Positions 32,901-35,546 of a DNA stretch of 39,260 bases are shown in pieces. How positions within the stretch are numbered: the stretch's first letter is position 1; the number at the start of each line of letters is the position of its first letter. The DNA comes from Ophiothrix spiculata (lineage: Eukaryota; Echinodermata; Ophiuroidea; Amphilepidida; Ophiotrichidae), in assembly GCA_000969725.1 (NCBI GenBank), contig JXSR01S027746.1. The stretch is one strand, 5' to 3'. The translations under genes and the position numbers were made by a program. The notes below the pieces were generated by a model that was given only the letters and a program-made list of their open reading frames with translations, was not told where the DNA came from and made no database searches.

Positions 32901-33701
32901 CAGTTCATGTTTACTGAAAACAAAATGTTGAGTACCCCACCCAATCGTGGTATTAACCCATAATTTCACAATGTGTGTATGTTTGTTTTTCACCTACAAT
33001 TTTCAATTTCAGACATTCCTACAGAGAAAGCCAAACATCAGAGAGATCATATTAATATCACATTACCCGCAGGCACAGTTCCTGGCTCTGCATCTGTCAG
33101 TATGCATGTAACTGGTAAGTCTGCCTTCTTCTTACAAAAATATTAGATGTAGAAAAAGAAAACAAATTTATTTTTCCGATTTCTGTAAATTGGTCAAATT
33201 GGTCCTGTTTTTGCGACATTTTACTTTAGAATACAGAGAGAAATAAATTAGTTACATTTGTGATGTTTATCAATTTGTTTACAAGGTTAGAGGTTTACTT
33301 GCATAGTATACACAGTTAAGCTGCTTTATAAGGTTAGGTTTCCTCAAAGAATTCCTAAACATGAGTCTTATTTTGGTATTAATTCCTAAGCATGGGTCAT
33401 ATTTTGAAAATGTTGCAAAATCATGGAAGAAATGGTAAATATTTTGCAAATGAGAAAAATTAAATCCATATTTTCATTGTTCCATATTGGATATGAAATG
33501 CAGGTAACTTAATGGGTCATGCTGTGCCCGAAGTCATTCAAAGCCATAGATTGACCTCTGACCTCGATGAACCAAGTGATAATAATGGAGAGAAAACCGC
33601 AGCAGACACGGCTTCAAACGTGTATGTGCTGAAATATTTGACAGAAACCAATCAGCTGACTACCAATTTGACACACAGATTGCATCAGAATATCCGGGCA
33701 G
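2721..33701 (+). CDS. Complement C3-like protein of the TEP/alpha-2-macroglobulin superfamily, partial gene, 19 exons
   Basis: Nineteen exons with GT/AG borders join without a phase conflict into about 969 residues. Visible landmarks in order are SGYVFIQTDKPVYTP (end of MG1), VKEYG/LPSFSV (MG2-MG3 joint), YFKRGLPFEVK (start of MG4), DMVPHARLIAYM and VADSVWFDVK (MG5), GDPGTNVGILAIDSAVYIL (MG6), five Arg before an anaphylatoxin-like domain ending NCCVYI, DFPETW, TTWLIQAVGV, LYLPPSVVR (MG7), and NVYVLKYL (start of the thioester domain). Family members are secreted, cut into beta and alpha chains, and in C3 bind targets through a Cys-Gln thioester. Here CGEQ is NGEK, the C3a release Arg is absent and one C3a disulfide pair is missing. 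Signal peptide, rest of the thioester domain, MG8 and any C345C domain lie outside the window. All exons are open, so I read a live divergent paralogue rather than a pseudogene. C3/C5-like rather than macroglobulin because of the anaphylatoxin domain. Confidence 0.93.
2928..3668 (+). repeat. Exon-derived minisatellite: about 11 copies of the exon 1 3' end plus its 5' splice site
   Basis: The unit is about 67 bp and copies the last part of exon 1, from ctatagatctggctatg through ccatgacggtaag. Copies start near 2932, 3001, 3060, 3127, 3194, 3275, 3337, 3427, 3497, 3560 and 3630. Most retain a g|gtaag donor. Several share a deletion giving cagatggtagtctat, and the copies at about 3427 and 3560 are identical over about 70 bases, so larger blocks have also duplicated. 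Reading on from exon 1 through its donor gives GKL and then a stop (TAG at 2936-2938). Confidence 0.93.
3669..4060. other. Intron 1 between the minisatellite and the LINE
   Basis: No recognised feature; a small palindrome (ccatatttgaaaatatgg, about 3779-3797). The LINE 3' UTR probably occupies the last few tens of bases. Confidence 0.5.
4061..5976 (-). mobile_element. 5'-truncated L2/CR1-like LINE with intact RT region
   Basis: A minus-strand reading frame of 603 codons from its first Met is open, and it continues upstream to about 5974 (FKKARNNYNIKLYASKCAF before that Met). RT motifs visible in order: NYRPVSNLPFLSKVLERVV, LDLSSAFDTIDHKVLLHRL, GVPQGSVLGPILFAVYI, LHIYADDTQIYVSV (catalytic YADD), and the C-terminal RLDYCNSLLAG and LHWLPIEQRIVFKVL typical of the L2/CR1/jockey branch. 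No endonuclease domain is present, so the copy is 5'-truncated, the usual result of incomplete target-primed reverse transcription. The intact frame implies recent insertion. It lies antisense to the host gene in intron 1. Exact clade is inferred from motif style. Confidence 0.9.
6020..7142. mobile_element. TTAA-flanked non-autonomous DNA element, about 1.1 kb
   Basis: TTAA at 6020-6023 and 7139-7142. Ends gggacctgttaaggc and, inverted, ggagcctgttaatccc are similar for about 15 bp. Inside is a second inverted pair (cgggaaaagtaactaaaaaa at about 6219 against its complement at about 6493-6513) and a GC-richer core at about 6830-6940. No ORF of note. Kolobok or piggyBac style, by target and end sequence. 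Confidence 0.6.
7143..7889. other. Intron 1 with partial hairpins
   Basis: Contains a loose inverted pair (ggttgataacc at 7156 and ggctatcaacc at 7317, with gtgttt.aagcgaa arms inside) that may be an eroded foldback element of about 170 bp, and a small hairpin at about 7766-7808. Nothing coding. Confidence 0.45.
7930..8384. mobile_element. MITE with 29-bp inverted ends, split by a second MITE
   Basis: tatactttgatcaacactaa begins at 7930; the complement ends at 8384. The 29-bp ends differ at one base (gcggg/gtggg). The interior is interrupted by the 8089-8317 element, so this one is older. Confidence 0.78.
8086..8320. mobile_element. MITE GGCCCGTATTCACAAAAG, nested, flanked by ATT
   Basis: Element 8089-8317 (229 bp): ggcccgtattcacaaaag at the left and its exact complement at the right, then internal ggaataa/ttattcc pairings. 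ATT flanks both sides. It lies inside the 7930-8384 element. Confidence 0.82.
8385..9652. other. Interior of the possible 2-kb element, no gene
   Basis: AT-rich, with many short T and A runs, a ttagtccggactaa palindrome at about 8547, and phrases that recur loosely (tgaacat.atggtt here at 8818 and at 6457). No coding signal. Confidence 0.5.
9653..9888. mobile_element. MITE with GGTCGATT inverted ends
   Basis: Left ggtcgatttcactaacattt and inverted right ggtcgattacactaacgttt, followed on both arms by gatgcatc. About 236 bp. No clear target duplication. Confidence 0.75.
10254..10290. repeat. Solo MITE arm abutting the exon 2 acceptor
   Basis: ttaaagcaatactgtaaag through aaaaatgaatgcat matches the inverted right arm of the 1223-1567 element at 31 of 32 bases. 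No partner arm is visible nearby. It ends 20 bp before the exon 2 acceptor AG at 10309-10310, so it lies over the expected branch-point zone. Confidence 0.75.
10311..10513 (+). CDS. C3-like exon 2: MG2
   Basis: Acceptor ttatctttacag ends at 10310; donor aaa|gtaaat follows 10513. Phase 1 in, phase 0 out. It encodes KIRVISLDQDMKPSTVPIKF and ends NWSIVAYYGHK, the classic MG2 fold signature with xNPxD (RNPQDIIVE) in the middle. The joint with exon 1 restores DG-V-KIRV. The acceptor lies next to a solo transposon arm (10254-10290). Confidence 0.92.
10697..11063. mobile_element. hAT-type MITE, TIR CAGTGGCGT, imperfect 8-bp TSD
   Basis: Element 10705-11055 (351 bp). Ends cagtggcgttgccaga and, inverted, cagtggcgtagccagc. 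Flanks GTTACCAT and GTTACTCT agree at six of eight positions. It contains a poly-A run at about 10860-10880. Same style of ends as the 2080-2357 element. Confidence 0.85.
11064..12092. other. Intron 2, no recognised gene
   Basis: The GC-richer part (about 11490-11830) contains a tgacgtca palindrome (11569) and may be an old repeat. No exon or complete element seen. Confidence 0.5.
12093..12135 (+). CDS. C3-like exon 3 (43 bp): MG2/MG3 joint
   Basis: A very short exon between tatttttcag and g|gtaagt. It encodes QQHNTTVKFTVKEY plus the first base of the next codon. FxVKEYVLPSF is a hallmark of the superfamily and is completed by the next exon. NTT is a possible N-glycosylation site. An inverted-repeat element begins only 23 bp into the following intron. 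Confidence 0.9.
12151..12701. mobile_element. Inverted-repeat element with 8-bp TSD CCATTACT, 16 bp after exon 3 donor
   Basis: Element 12159-12693 (535 bp). G-rich left end (cgggggtggggg) then cactgtcattacaaggtgga; the inverted right end reads cactgccattgcaaggtgga. The shared caaggtggacaccatg is unmistakable. CCATTACT flanks both sides (12151-12158, 12694-12701). No transposase. Superfamily uncertain (8-bp duplication fits hAT or P-like). Confidence 0.85.
12845..12892. repeat. MITE family A, solo right arm
   Basis: The stretch caacttccatgctcccccc then aaatggtgcaccccttaatg matches the right arm of family A. No left arm lies nearby, so it is a truncated or recombined remnant. Confidence 0.65.
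13252..13464. mobile_element. hAT-type MITE inserted in the CCAAT-rich minisatellite
   Basis: Element 13260-13456 (197 bp). Ends cagtgttccca and, inverted, cagtgttcctgc. Flanks GTTTTGTC and GTTGTGTC agree at seven of eight positions. It interrupts a repeat unit of the 13130-14230 array, where gttgtgtca is normal unit sequence. Confidence 0.8.
13676..13975. other. Unassigned GC-richer block inside the CCAAT array
   Basis: This block breaks the minisatellite and is GC-richer than its surroundings. It contains an inverted pair (ggacaccgatt at 13691 and gatcggtgtcc at 13718). A 99-codon open frame (13724-14023) has no recognisable motif. It looks like an inserted repeat of unknown type. Confidence 0.4.
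14231..15693. other. Intron 3 around the SINE
   Basis: Apart from the SINE (14690-14815 and its tail towards about 14520) nothing is recognised. Open frames up to about 69 codons look random. Confidence 0.5.
14690..14815 (-). mobile_element. tRNA-derived SINE head
   Basis: On the minus strand, gagagggttggcgtagtggt carries an A-box (TGGCGTAGTGG) and, 50 bp later, a B-box (GGTTTGAGTCC): an internal RNA polymerase III promoter in tRNA spacing. A body with gagtatctggagaaaaacctg (plus strand about 14671) follows on the 3' side. tRNA folding is not preserved, so it is a SINE, not a tRNA gene. Confidence 0.72.
15694..15876. mobile_element. Probable hAT-type MITE related to the 30112 element
   Basis: Left end caggccttctcaaatagcgg and inverted right end cagggcctggttctcaatta share the CAGG..TTCTCAA pattern, with gcccgccaac near both ends. 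No matching 8-bp flanks are visible, so it is older or its edges are eroded. Confidence 0.55.
16147..16265. mobile_element. Short near-perfect hairpin element
   Basis: Left arm ctcaagtataatgttgtagg and inverted right arm ctcaagtataatgttgcagg lie within 47-bp arms with a 16-bp loop; G-run ends (ccctgggggc / cctggggagg). AATTA occurs on both sides and may be the target duplication. Confidence 0.7.
16336..16423 (+). CDS. C3-like exon 4: start of MG3
   Basis: Acceptor ttccattgcag; donor gccaa|gtaagt. Phase 1 in, phase 2 out. It encodes VLPSFSVGISHTKYFILP and DKLLFDIWAK, matching the first strands of MG3. Confidence 0.9.
16618..16960 (+). repeat. Dispersed repeat family B, copy 1, with G20 run
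   Basis: After a 20-base G run it reads aaggtacgggtatgtgccgc, then ccccaagatgctcatttcaa and cagttccgcaagaccca. The same order of blocks occurs at 21185-21440 and partly at 27175-27340. Confidence 0.75.
17200..17299 (+). CDS. C3-like exon 5: MG3
   Basis: Acceptor tttcgtag ends at 17199; donor aag|gtaggt follows 17299. Phase 2 in, phase 0 out. It encodes NTLGQPVKGDYYIEYHAVL then RGEMRYLTSTFGK. The joint with exon 4 gives IWAKNTLGQPVKG, matching the ArfxYGkxVxG motif of MG3 in degenerate form. Confidence 0.88.
17300..18100. other. Intron 5, left part
   Basis: A GC-richer block (about 17340-17655) is bounded by cgctcatggag and its complement, possibly a short inverted-repeat element; the 62-bp duplication follows. 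Nothing coding. Confidence 0.45.
17645..17768. repeat. Perfect tandem duplication of 62 bp
   Basis: Two identical 62-bp units begin catgagcgacacaataataa at 17645 and 17707 and run to ccttaactacattaa. Zero differences imply a very recent event, or an assembly artefact. It lies in intron 5. Confidence 0.95.
18101..18322. mobile_element. MITE family A, copy 1 (ACCATTAGATTTCCAG ends)
   Basis: Left taaggggtacaccattagat and inverted right ttaggggcggaccattagat, continuing ttccag, a G-run and gcaggaagtt on both arms. Same family as 20713-20889 and the partial arm at 12845-12892. Confidence 0.8.
18427..18654 (+). CDS. C3-like exon 6: end of MG3 and start of MG4
   Basis: Acceptor cccaatcag; donor aag|gtatgt; phase 0 both sides, 76 codons. 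It encodes IYRGARLNIHITVTEQSSGS, then ANNTQAMFVDTPYVFKWD and YFKRGLPFEVK. The last motif (yFKPGLPFxxkV in relatives) marks the start of MG4. NNTQ is a possible glycosylation site. Confidence 0.92.
18655..20196. other. Intron 6 with an unassigned open frame
   Basis: A 121-codon open frame (19196-19561, +) starts in gccatgg context after ttgctacttgcag and reads MDPNTEYALTVELKQGPNI. Its frame does not fit the flanking phase-0 exons (that reading hits a stop), it has no recognised domain, and its second half runs into T/A runs. Possibly a decayed gene or transposon fragment. Confidence 0.35.
20197..20495 (+). mobile_element. 3' fragment of an L2-like LINE ending in (TTTGA)n
   Basis: Broken plus-strand frames read ALPGNAPSNIIDML, LSQDTFDDHAFSVSRP and LLKTHLFKDAF followed by a stop: the C-terminal end of L2-like ORF2 proteins (APSYLSDLL...GDRAFSVAAP...LKTHLF). 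A short 3' UTR follows with a gcgctatag motif, then a TTTGA-type tail (gatttgatttgattt) typical of L2 3' ends. Internal stops and deletions show decay. The tail ends about 10 bp before the exon 7 acceptor. Confidence 0.75.
20502..20675 (+). CDS. C3-like exon 7: MG4
   Basis: Acceptor gatttactttttag; donor gag|gtaagatgg; phase 0 both sides, 58 codons. It encodes VDLKYANGQPASRIPVRAV and GEIKFIVNEIPLDTTNLSIE, matching MG4 (V-x-D-x-P...G-x-x-x-F-x-I). The acceptor sits at the end of a LINE tail, and its last 77 bases plus donor are copied once at 20974-21062. Confidence 0.9.
20713..20889. mobile_element. MITE family A, copy 2
   Basis: Left taaggggcgcaccattagat and inverted right agggacgcaccattagattt, with ccagggggg and gaagttt inward. 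It lies 37 bp after the exon 7 donor, between exon 7 and its decayed copy. Confidence 0.8.
20974..21062 (+). pseudogene. Decayed partial copy of exon 7 with its splice donor
   Basis: The stretch starting taagatccagtgacgtgggc repeats the last 77 bases of exon 7 and its donor (attgag|gtaagatgg) with about 15-20% divergence. Read in the exon frame it contains a TAA (cgtgccacataagtcc), and no acceptor precedes it, so it is not a coding exon. The original and copy are separated by about 300 bp that include an inverted-repeat element. Confidence 0.88.
21185..21440 (+). repeat. Dispersed repeat family B, copy 2
   Basis: Reads aaggtacggatatgtgcttc, ccccaagatgcccatttcaa and cagttccacaagaaccta, in the same order and orientation as 16618-16960 with moderate divergence. 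Confidence 0.75.
21674..21814 (+). CDS. C3-like exon 8: MG4/MG5
   Basis: Acceptor atatttttcag; donor aag|gtaacc; phase 0, 47 codons. It encodes LETEDGQVGDYNAIDRFDIW, then NSGSFLLVQILPTGG. The hydrophobic run SFLLVQIL matches the nyLhLsv strand that opens MG5 in C3. Confidence 0.87.
21815..22973. other. Intron 8, no recognised feature
   Basis: AT-rich sequence with a GC-richer island at about 22250-22400 (gcacgggcccggcgcggg). No coding signal and no clear terminal repeats. Confidence 0.5.
22974..23042 (+). CDS. C3-like exon 9 (69 bp): MG5
   Basis: Acceptor cttatttcag; donor ttt|gtaagt; phase 0, 23 codons encoding VGQTVSVELKRTGSIDTTN and IYMF. It fills the position of vGetlxvxx...yyLv in relatives and joins directly to VMSKGQIV of exon 10. 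Confidence 0.88.
23043..23645. other. Intron 9 with a possible transposon 3' end
   Basis: About 23155-23585 is GC-richer and ends gatgtaaaataaatgaattt, a poly-A signal followed by a gaatt-type tail, as at many LINE 3' ends. An open frame of 77 codons (23196-23429) has no recognised motif. Confidence 0.35.
23646..23834 (+). CDS. C3-like exon 10: MG5 to MG6
   Basis: Acceptor tcgccatcag; donor gag|gtaagc; phase 0, 63 codons. It encodes VMSKGQIVNNKIV, the family-typical tDMVPxxRLxAYy (here TYDMVPHARLIAYM) and QIVADSVWFDVKHVCKSE, a near-perfect match to the end of MG5 in C3/C4/C5. Confidence 0.94.
23835..24769. other. Intron 10, no recognised feature
   Basis: AT-rich intron; short A and T tracts (24297-24318). 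No coding signal. Confidence 0.5.
24770..24919 (+). CDS. C3-like exon 11: MG6 beta-chain part
   Basis: Acceptor ctatcatcag; donor aag|gtatga; phase 0, 50 codons. It encodes KPKDEIALQIYGDPGTNVGI then LAIDSAVYILQNEDKLTKDK, matching GDPGARVGLVAVDKAVYVL of C3. Confidence 0.94.
24971..25435. mobile_element. TTAA-flanked element with CCCTTTGAACCC ends (piggyBac-like)
   Basis: TTAA at 24971-24974 and 25432-25435; ends ccctttgaaccc and its exact complement gggttcaaaggg. 457 bp, no coding content. TTAACCC ends with a TTAA duplication are the piggyBac pattern. It begins 51 bp after the exon 11 donor. Confidence 0.82.
25465..26385 (-). mobile_element. Old LINE ORF2 C-terminal fragment, split by a MITE
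   Basis: Minus-strand frames read in order SAAKVGLMLNSIKIECLTLN, VIKEVGDFKYLGSYV, NKLDVIWKSDITRATKI, LLYGAETWTL, LDGTYTRLLMSVQNMSWK, then LTYSDTICKNTGLN and KDGWQRSVL. This is the post-catalytic part of endonuclease-reverse transcriptases common in marine invertebrates (KYLGS, LLYGxETWTL). The RT catalytic core is missing at the 5' side. Several frameshifts and stops mark it as dead. A 254-bp element with a TAA duplication interrupts it at 25826-26079. Confidence 0.85.
25823..26082. mobile_element. Harbinger-like MITE nested in the LINE fragment, TSD TAA
   Basis: Element 25826-26079 (254 bp). Left arm ggcggcactgcattttattg and inverted right arm ggcgtaactgcgttttattg match over about 55 bp, including a shared gtcgacgct block and tcaac-ctaa. 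Flanking TAA at 25823-25825 and 26080-26082 fits the TWA duplications of PIF/Harbinger elements. Removing the element and one TAA makes the LINE frame read ESILLYG without a break, which confirms both ends. Confidence 0.88.
26625..26699 (+). CDS. C3-like exon 12: MG6/linker, Cys-containing
   Basis: Acceptor ttgttccag; donor atg|gtaagt; phase 0, 25 codons: MFKKMDDYDLSCGPGGGKN followed by VESIFM. It matches the IxxxDxGCxPGxGxd motif that precedes the processing site in C3/C4/C5. Confidence 0.92.
26935..27023. repeat. Short hairpin element next to an (ATC)n tract
   Basis: aattatttcccctcggcgat and, inverted, aattatttccccgaggtgat form 26-bp arms ending in ctcaaa. An (atc)n microsatellite (about 26900-26936) precedes it. 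Confidence 0.65.
27082..27145 (+). CDS. C3-like exon 13: linker before the processing site
   Basis: Acceptor ctgcctacag; donor catg|gtgagt; phase 0 in, phase 1 out. It encodes ESGVTVITNYNNALEETSTR plus H. It corresponds to DAGLTFTSS of C3 and leads into the exon carrying the basic cleavage site. Confidence 0.88.
27175..27845 (+). repeat. Repeat family B remnant plus G/C-ended block
   Basis: 27175-27340 shares blocks with family B (ctcgagaccattttatgcc, gtgccccatttcaag, catagttccca). Next, 27463-27840 begins cccgggagggggacc and ends, inverted, cccgaggggagcaca, suggesting a separate terminal-repeat element with tandem gggctctggagaact-like phrases inside. Confidence 0.5.
27846..28429. other. Intron 13, right part
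   Basis: No coding signal. agatggtg phrases occur in opposite orientation (caccatctttt at 27933 and aaaagatggtgc at 28022), suggesting a small eroded foldback. Confidence 0.45.
28430..28757 (+). CDS. C3-like exon 14: beta/alpha processing site and anaphylatoxin-like domain
   Basis: Acceptor ctccaacag; donor ga|gtaagt; phase 1 in, phase 2 out. It encodes DETCEHTARRRRRDVIED: five Arg, a furin-type beta/alpha cleavage site as in C3. The anaphylatoxin-like part has only four Cys (HIFC, TSEC, NCC) instead of six. Aligned to human C3a, the missing pair corresponds to C22 and C49, which bond to each other. After NCCVYI the sequence passes in about 20 residues to VRSDFPETW; the C3a C-terminal LGLAR-type convertase site is absent and this segment is about 15 residues shorter than in C3. 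RNATSE is a possible glycosylation site inside the domain. The end (DFPETWIF) is well conserved. Confidence 0.93.
28758..29773. other. Intron 14, no recognised feature
   Basis: An open frame of 106 codons at 29096-29416 has no family motif and low-complexity ends; I do not call it a gene. Confidence 0.45.
29774..30002 (+). CDS. C3-like exon 15: MG6 alpha part and MG7 start
   Basis: Acceptor tttttcag; donor aag|gtaaat; phase 2 in, phase 0 out. It encodes PDSATTWLIQAVGVSSESGM, CVAEPTRLRV and KLYLPPSVVRMEQVEIVATV, matching [24 protein letters not shown] and LPYSVVRxEQ of C3-family alpha chains. Confidence 0.95.
30099..30308. mobile_element. hAT-type MITE, TIR CAGGnnTTCTCAACTAG
   Basis: Left end caggcattctcaactag at 30112 and, inverted, right end cagggtttctcaactag ending at 30300. 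GTTTATGG lies at 30099-30106 and again at 30301-30308, consistent with an 8-bp duplication if five extra bases (cacac) are allowed at the left end. No coding content. Confidence 0.75.
30480..30692 (+). CDS. C3-like exon 16: MG7
   Basis: Acceptor gtactccag; donor gtg|gtaagt; phase 0, 71 codons. It encodes ANVSLLGTDGLCSE, then VKFNIVPLGVGEFPVEIKVV and DIVRDQIKVV, matching the I-P-L-k-x-G-x-x-x-V-k-V core of MG7. An NVS site is present. Confidence 0.94.
30905..31300 (-). mobile_element. Possible LINE 3' end
   Basis: On the minus strand the stretch ends with a poly-A signal (aaaataaagatgattgaat), preceded by a short C-terminal-like frame (KLSNLLSCHHIRFLTRDM). The right part holds an exact 22-bp tandem repeat (gcagtgcatttaacaatgag, 31231-31274) plus a diverged third copy. 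Assignment is weak. Confidence 0.4.
31579..31684 (+). CDS. C3-like exon 17: MG7/CUB linker
   Basis: Acceptor gatccaacag; donor caaa|gtaagt; phase 0 in, phase 1 out. It encodes PEGYPRKQMIQIPLDPTG, matching VxPEGxxxxxtxxxxLdP of C3/A2M relatives, then VTDSTRDTPLTHQ, which is poorly conserved. Its last 82 bases with donor are copied in tandem downstream. Confidence 0.92.
31692..32047 (+). repeat. Exon-derived tandem array: copies of the exon 17 3' end plus 5' splice site, 89-bp unit
   Basis: Units begin at 31692, 31781, 31870 and 31959, the exon itself supplying the first at 31603. The first three intronic copies differ from the exon by a few bases and keep caaa|gtaagt; the fourth diverges in its second half and has lost the donor. 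A further decayed echo (cccaggatccagcaggg near 32343, then tatattggaaaacctct) appears beyond the inserted element at 32093-32310. Reading on from exon 17 through its donor gives a TGA within four codons. Confidence 0.94.
32093..32310. mobile_element. MITE with CATGTACTGTATAGAGG inverted ends
   Basis: catgtactgtatagaggaat at the left and inverted catgtactgtatagagggaa at the right, then ttttagc/tttttgc and ttttcac pairings. If CATG is the duplicated target the element is 32097-32306. It separates the exon 17 array from its decayed outermost copy. Confidence 0.75.
32478..32719. mobile_element. Foldback MITE with long inverted arms, TSD TTA (Harbinger-like)
   Basis: Element 32481-32716 (236 bp). 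Left arm ggcgttggagcacaattagg and inverted right arm ggcattggagcacaattagg continue pairing for about 100 bp each (ccaagatggc, attatgcacctca), so nearly the whole element folds. TTA at 32478-32480 and 32717-32719 is a TWA-type duplication. Confidence 0.88.
33013..33114 (+). CDS. C3-like exon 18: entry to CUB/thioester domain
   Basis: Acceptor tttcaatttcag; donor actg|gtaagt; phase 1 both sides. It encodes IPTEKAKHQRDHINITLPAG then TVPGSASVSMHVTG, matching the xxlxlPxxvVPGSxxxxvxvxGD motif just before the thioester domain. NITL is a possible glycosylation site. Confidence 0.92.
33504..33701 (+). CDS. C3-like exon 19: start of thioester domain, thioester motif lost
   Basis: Acceptor gaaatgcag; donor gcag|gtaaga; phase 1 both sides, 65 full codons. 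It begins GNLMGHAVPEVIQ (GDiMGpai in relatives) and ends ASNVYVLKYLTETNQLTTNL and RLHQNIRAG, all clear thioester-domain positions. Counting back from NVYVLKYL, the residues at the CGEQ site are N-G-E-K, within EPSDNNGEKTAAD. Both thioester-forming residues (Cys and Gln) are replaced, so no internal thioester can form. The rest of the domain lies in exons beyond the window. Confidence 0.93.
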
Positions 33702-35149
33702 GTAAGAAAGTAAAGGGCGATTCCAAAGTAACGTTTGTGACCAAAAAAGTTTAGATGGCTTCAGAAACGAGCTTAGACATTCTATCCACAAATTTGTTTT
33801 TGATAATAGTGCTCACTGGTTGGGTCAAGACATGTGGGTGTTTGAAAATTAAATTAATTGCCAAACTTCTGAACAAAGTTCATGTAACTTTCAGTAACGT
33901 TTGTGACATCGCACGGAAACATTTTTTTGCTCTAAATGACTTAAAACTTAAAAATCTCTGATGTCTTAGCAAATTTTATTGCACATTACACAGATGATGG
34001 GTAATATATTTACAAATAATTTCACAAAGTGGTAGGAAATTCTATTGTCAGGATTTCTTTTAATGCATTGTTTTGTTTGGTAACGTTTGGTAATGTTTAT
34101 GACATTTTAGTGTAACTTTTTGGTAACGTTTGTGACATTTTTGAATTAAAACATGTGCTCATTCATGCACAGATTGAAAAACTACATAATTTCTGTTTGG
34201 AAAATACTTCTCACGTACCAAGTAATAAATGTATGACTGAAAAACCTGCTTATATGGTCAAATAAAAAAGATGATTTTTGCAAGAAGCCAGAAAATGGAT
34301 GGAATGAGCCAAAGCTTAATTCATACTTACAATGCAGTACGTTGCGTTTCTAATTCTAATAATTTTCACCATAAATGGCACCGCAAATGAATTCATAGTC
34401 AAAACTTTAAAGTTTAAAAATGAACTATGGCAGCGTCAACATGAAAACATAGAGGAAAATTCAGCTTTTCGCAACTTGGTTTGGGTTGACGCATGTGGCG
34501 TAGCTTTTTGATATATCGATCTATTGGAACTTACACATACTTGGTGCGTTTACATTTAACAAGTGTTTCAGGTTGGGTCAGTTTGTTGATCGGCCATAAT
34601 CTATGTAACCATGTTTTGAATGAAAGTTTGAAAAATGCAAGTGAATCAAGTACATAAATGTATGATTTTTACAGATTTTCAAGCTTTTGGCAGATAATCT
34701 TTGTCAAATGACTTGTAACTGCATGAACTGATAAATAAAGCACAAAAGCGGATTGTTGAGTTTGATTGGAATAGCAATGCTTCGAGTTTCATCTCGAGAA
34801 GTATTATTCTAGCAAACATTTCAGCATATACAATATATAAATCGGAGTGCCTATATCAGAGGCAGTAGATTATTTTTAACACCGATGGTATTACCGGGAC
34901 TCGGTAGGACAACCCATCTGAATAGGGGGAGACATCTAACATAATCTCCCAACCTTTTTATTAAATTTATCTATTGCCTTTATAGGCTTATCTCACTTGT
35001 ATATGCCTAAAGTAGCTTAATAAGAATCATTATCAAGATTTCCATTCTTTTAGAGAGCTAACACACATTAATCTTTATACACCGGTGATGAAATTGACAT
35101 AGAGAGGGACAAACAATTGCGAACAATAAGAACACAAAATTAGAAAACT
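33702..35149. other. Intron 19 before the Ngaro-like element
   Basis: The motif gtaacgtttgtgac occurs at 33728-33741, 33894-33907 and 34123-34136, with a variant at 34090-34103. No further C3-like exon is recognisable. The left boundary of the Ngaro-like element is not certain and could lie as far left as about 34870. Confidence 0.5.
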
Positions 35150-35163
35150 GAAGAAATACAACA

Positions 35164-35463
35164 ACCTCTGAGTGACCATAATGAGATAAAACTCCGCCAA
35201 CACTCACACCCTCACATCCAGACATCTCGCGCACGGACTACTTAAAATCTGGGACGGAGGAATTAATGTTGTAATAAGTTAGCCTCGGGGTGACCATATT
35301 GAGCATTTGAAACTCCGCCAACACCCCTCATCCGGACATCACGCGCATGGTTACGACCTATCCGTACTTAAAGGCTCAAATAATCAAAGTTAGGGATCTG
35401 GAGATTAATATAAATTTGCTATTGACAGATTAGGTATCTGGGGGATTAATATAAATTTGCTCT
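35164..35463 (-). repeat. Repeats in the 3' region of the Ngaro-like element
   Basis: Two copies of an approx. 90-bp block: gtgaccataatgagataaaa/ctccgccaacactcac at 35170 and gtgaccatattgagcatttg/ctccgccaacacccct at 35288, each ending near tacttaaa. A second pair, ggattaatataaatttgct (35445) and agattaatataaatttgct (35401), follows. Ngaro elements end with B1-A2-B2 split direct repeats; these are candidates, but the A1 repeat at the far end is outside the window. Confidence 0.6.
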
Positions 35464-35546
35464 CATTTAAATTTTACAAAATTTAATTTCACAATTCATC
35501 TTTAATTATCAACATGACAATTTTTGTATTTGAGGCTGTAACATTG

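Noticed and set aside
33504..33701. Loss of the thioester as proof of a pseudogene
   Set aside because: All 19 exons are open with canonical splice sites and matching phases, and the flanking residues are conserved; divergence in function fits better than decay.
2721..33701. Alpha-2-macroglobulin or insect-type TEP rather than C3-like
   Set aside because: The Arg-rich processing site followed by a CC-containing anaphylatoxin-like domain and DFPETW are C3/C4/C5 features absent from macroglobulins and insect TEPs.
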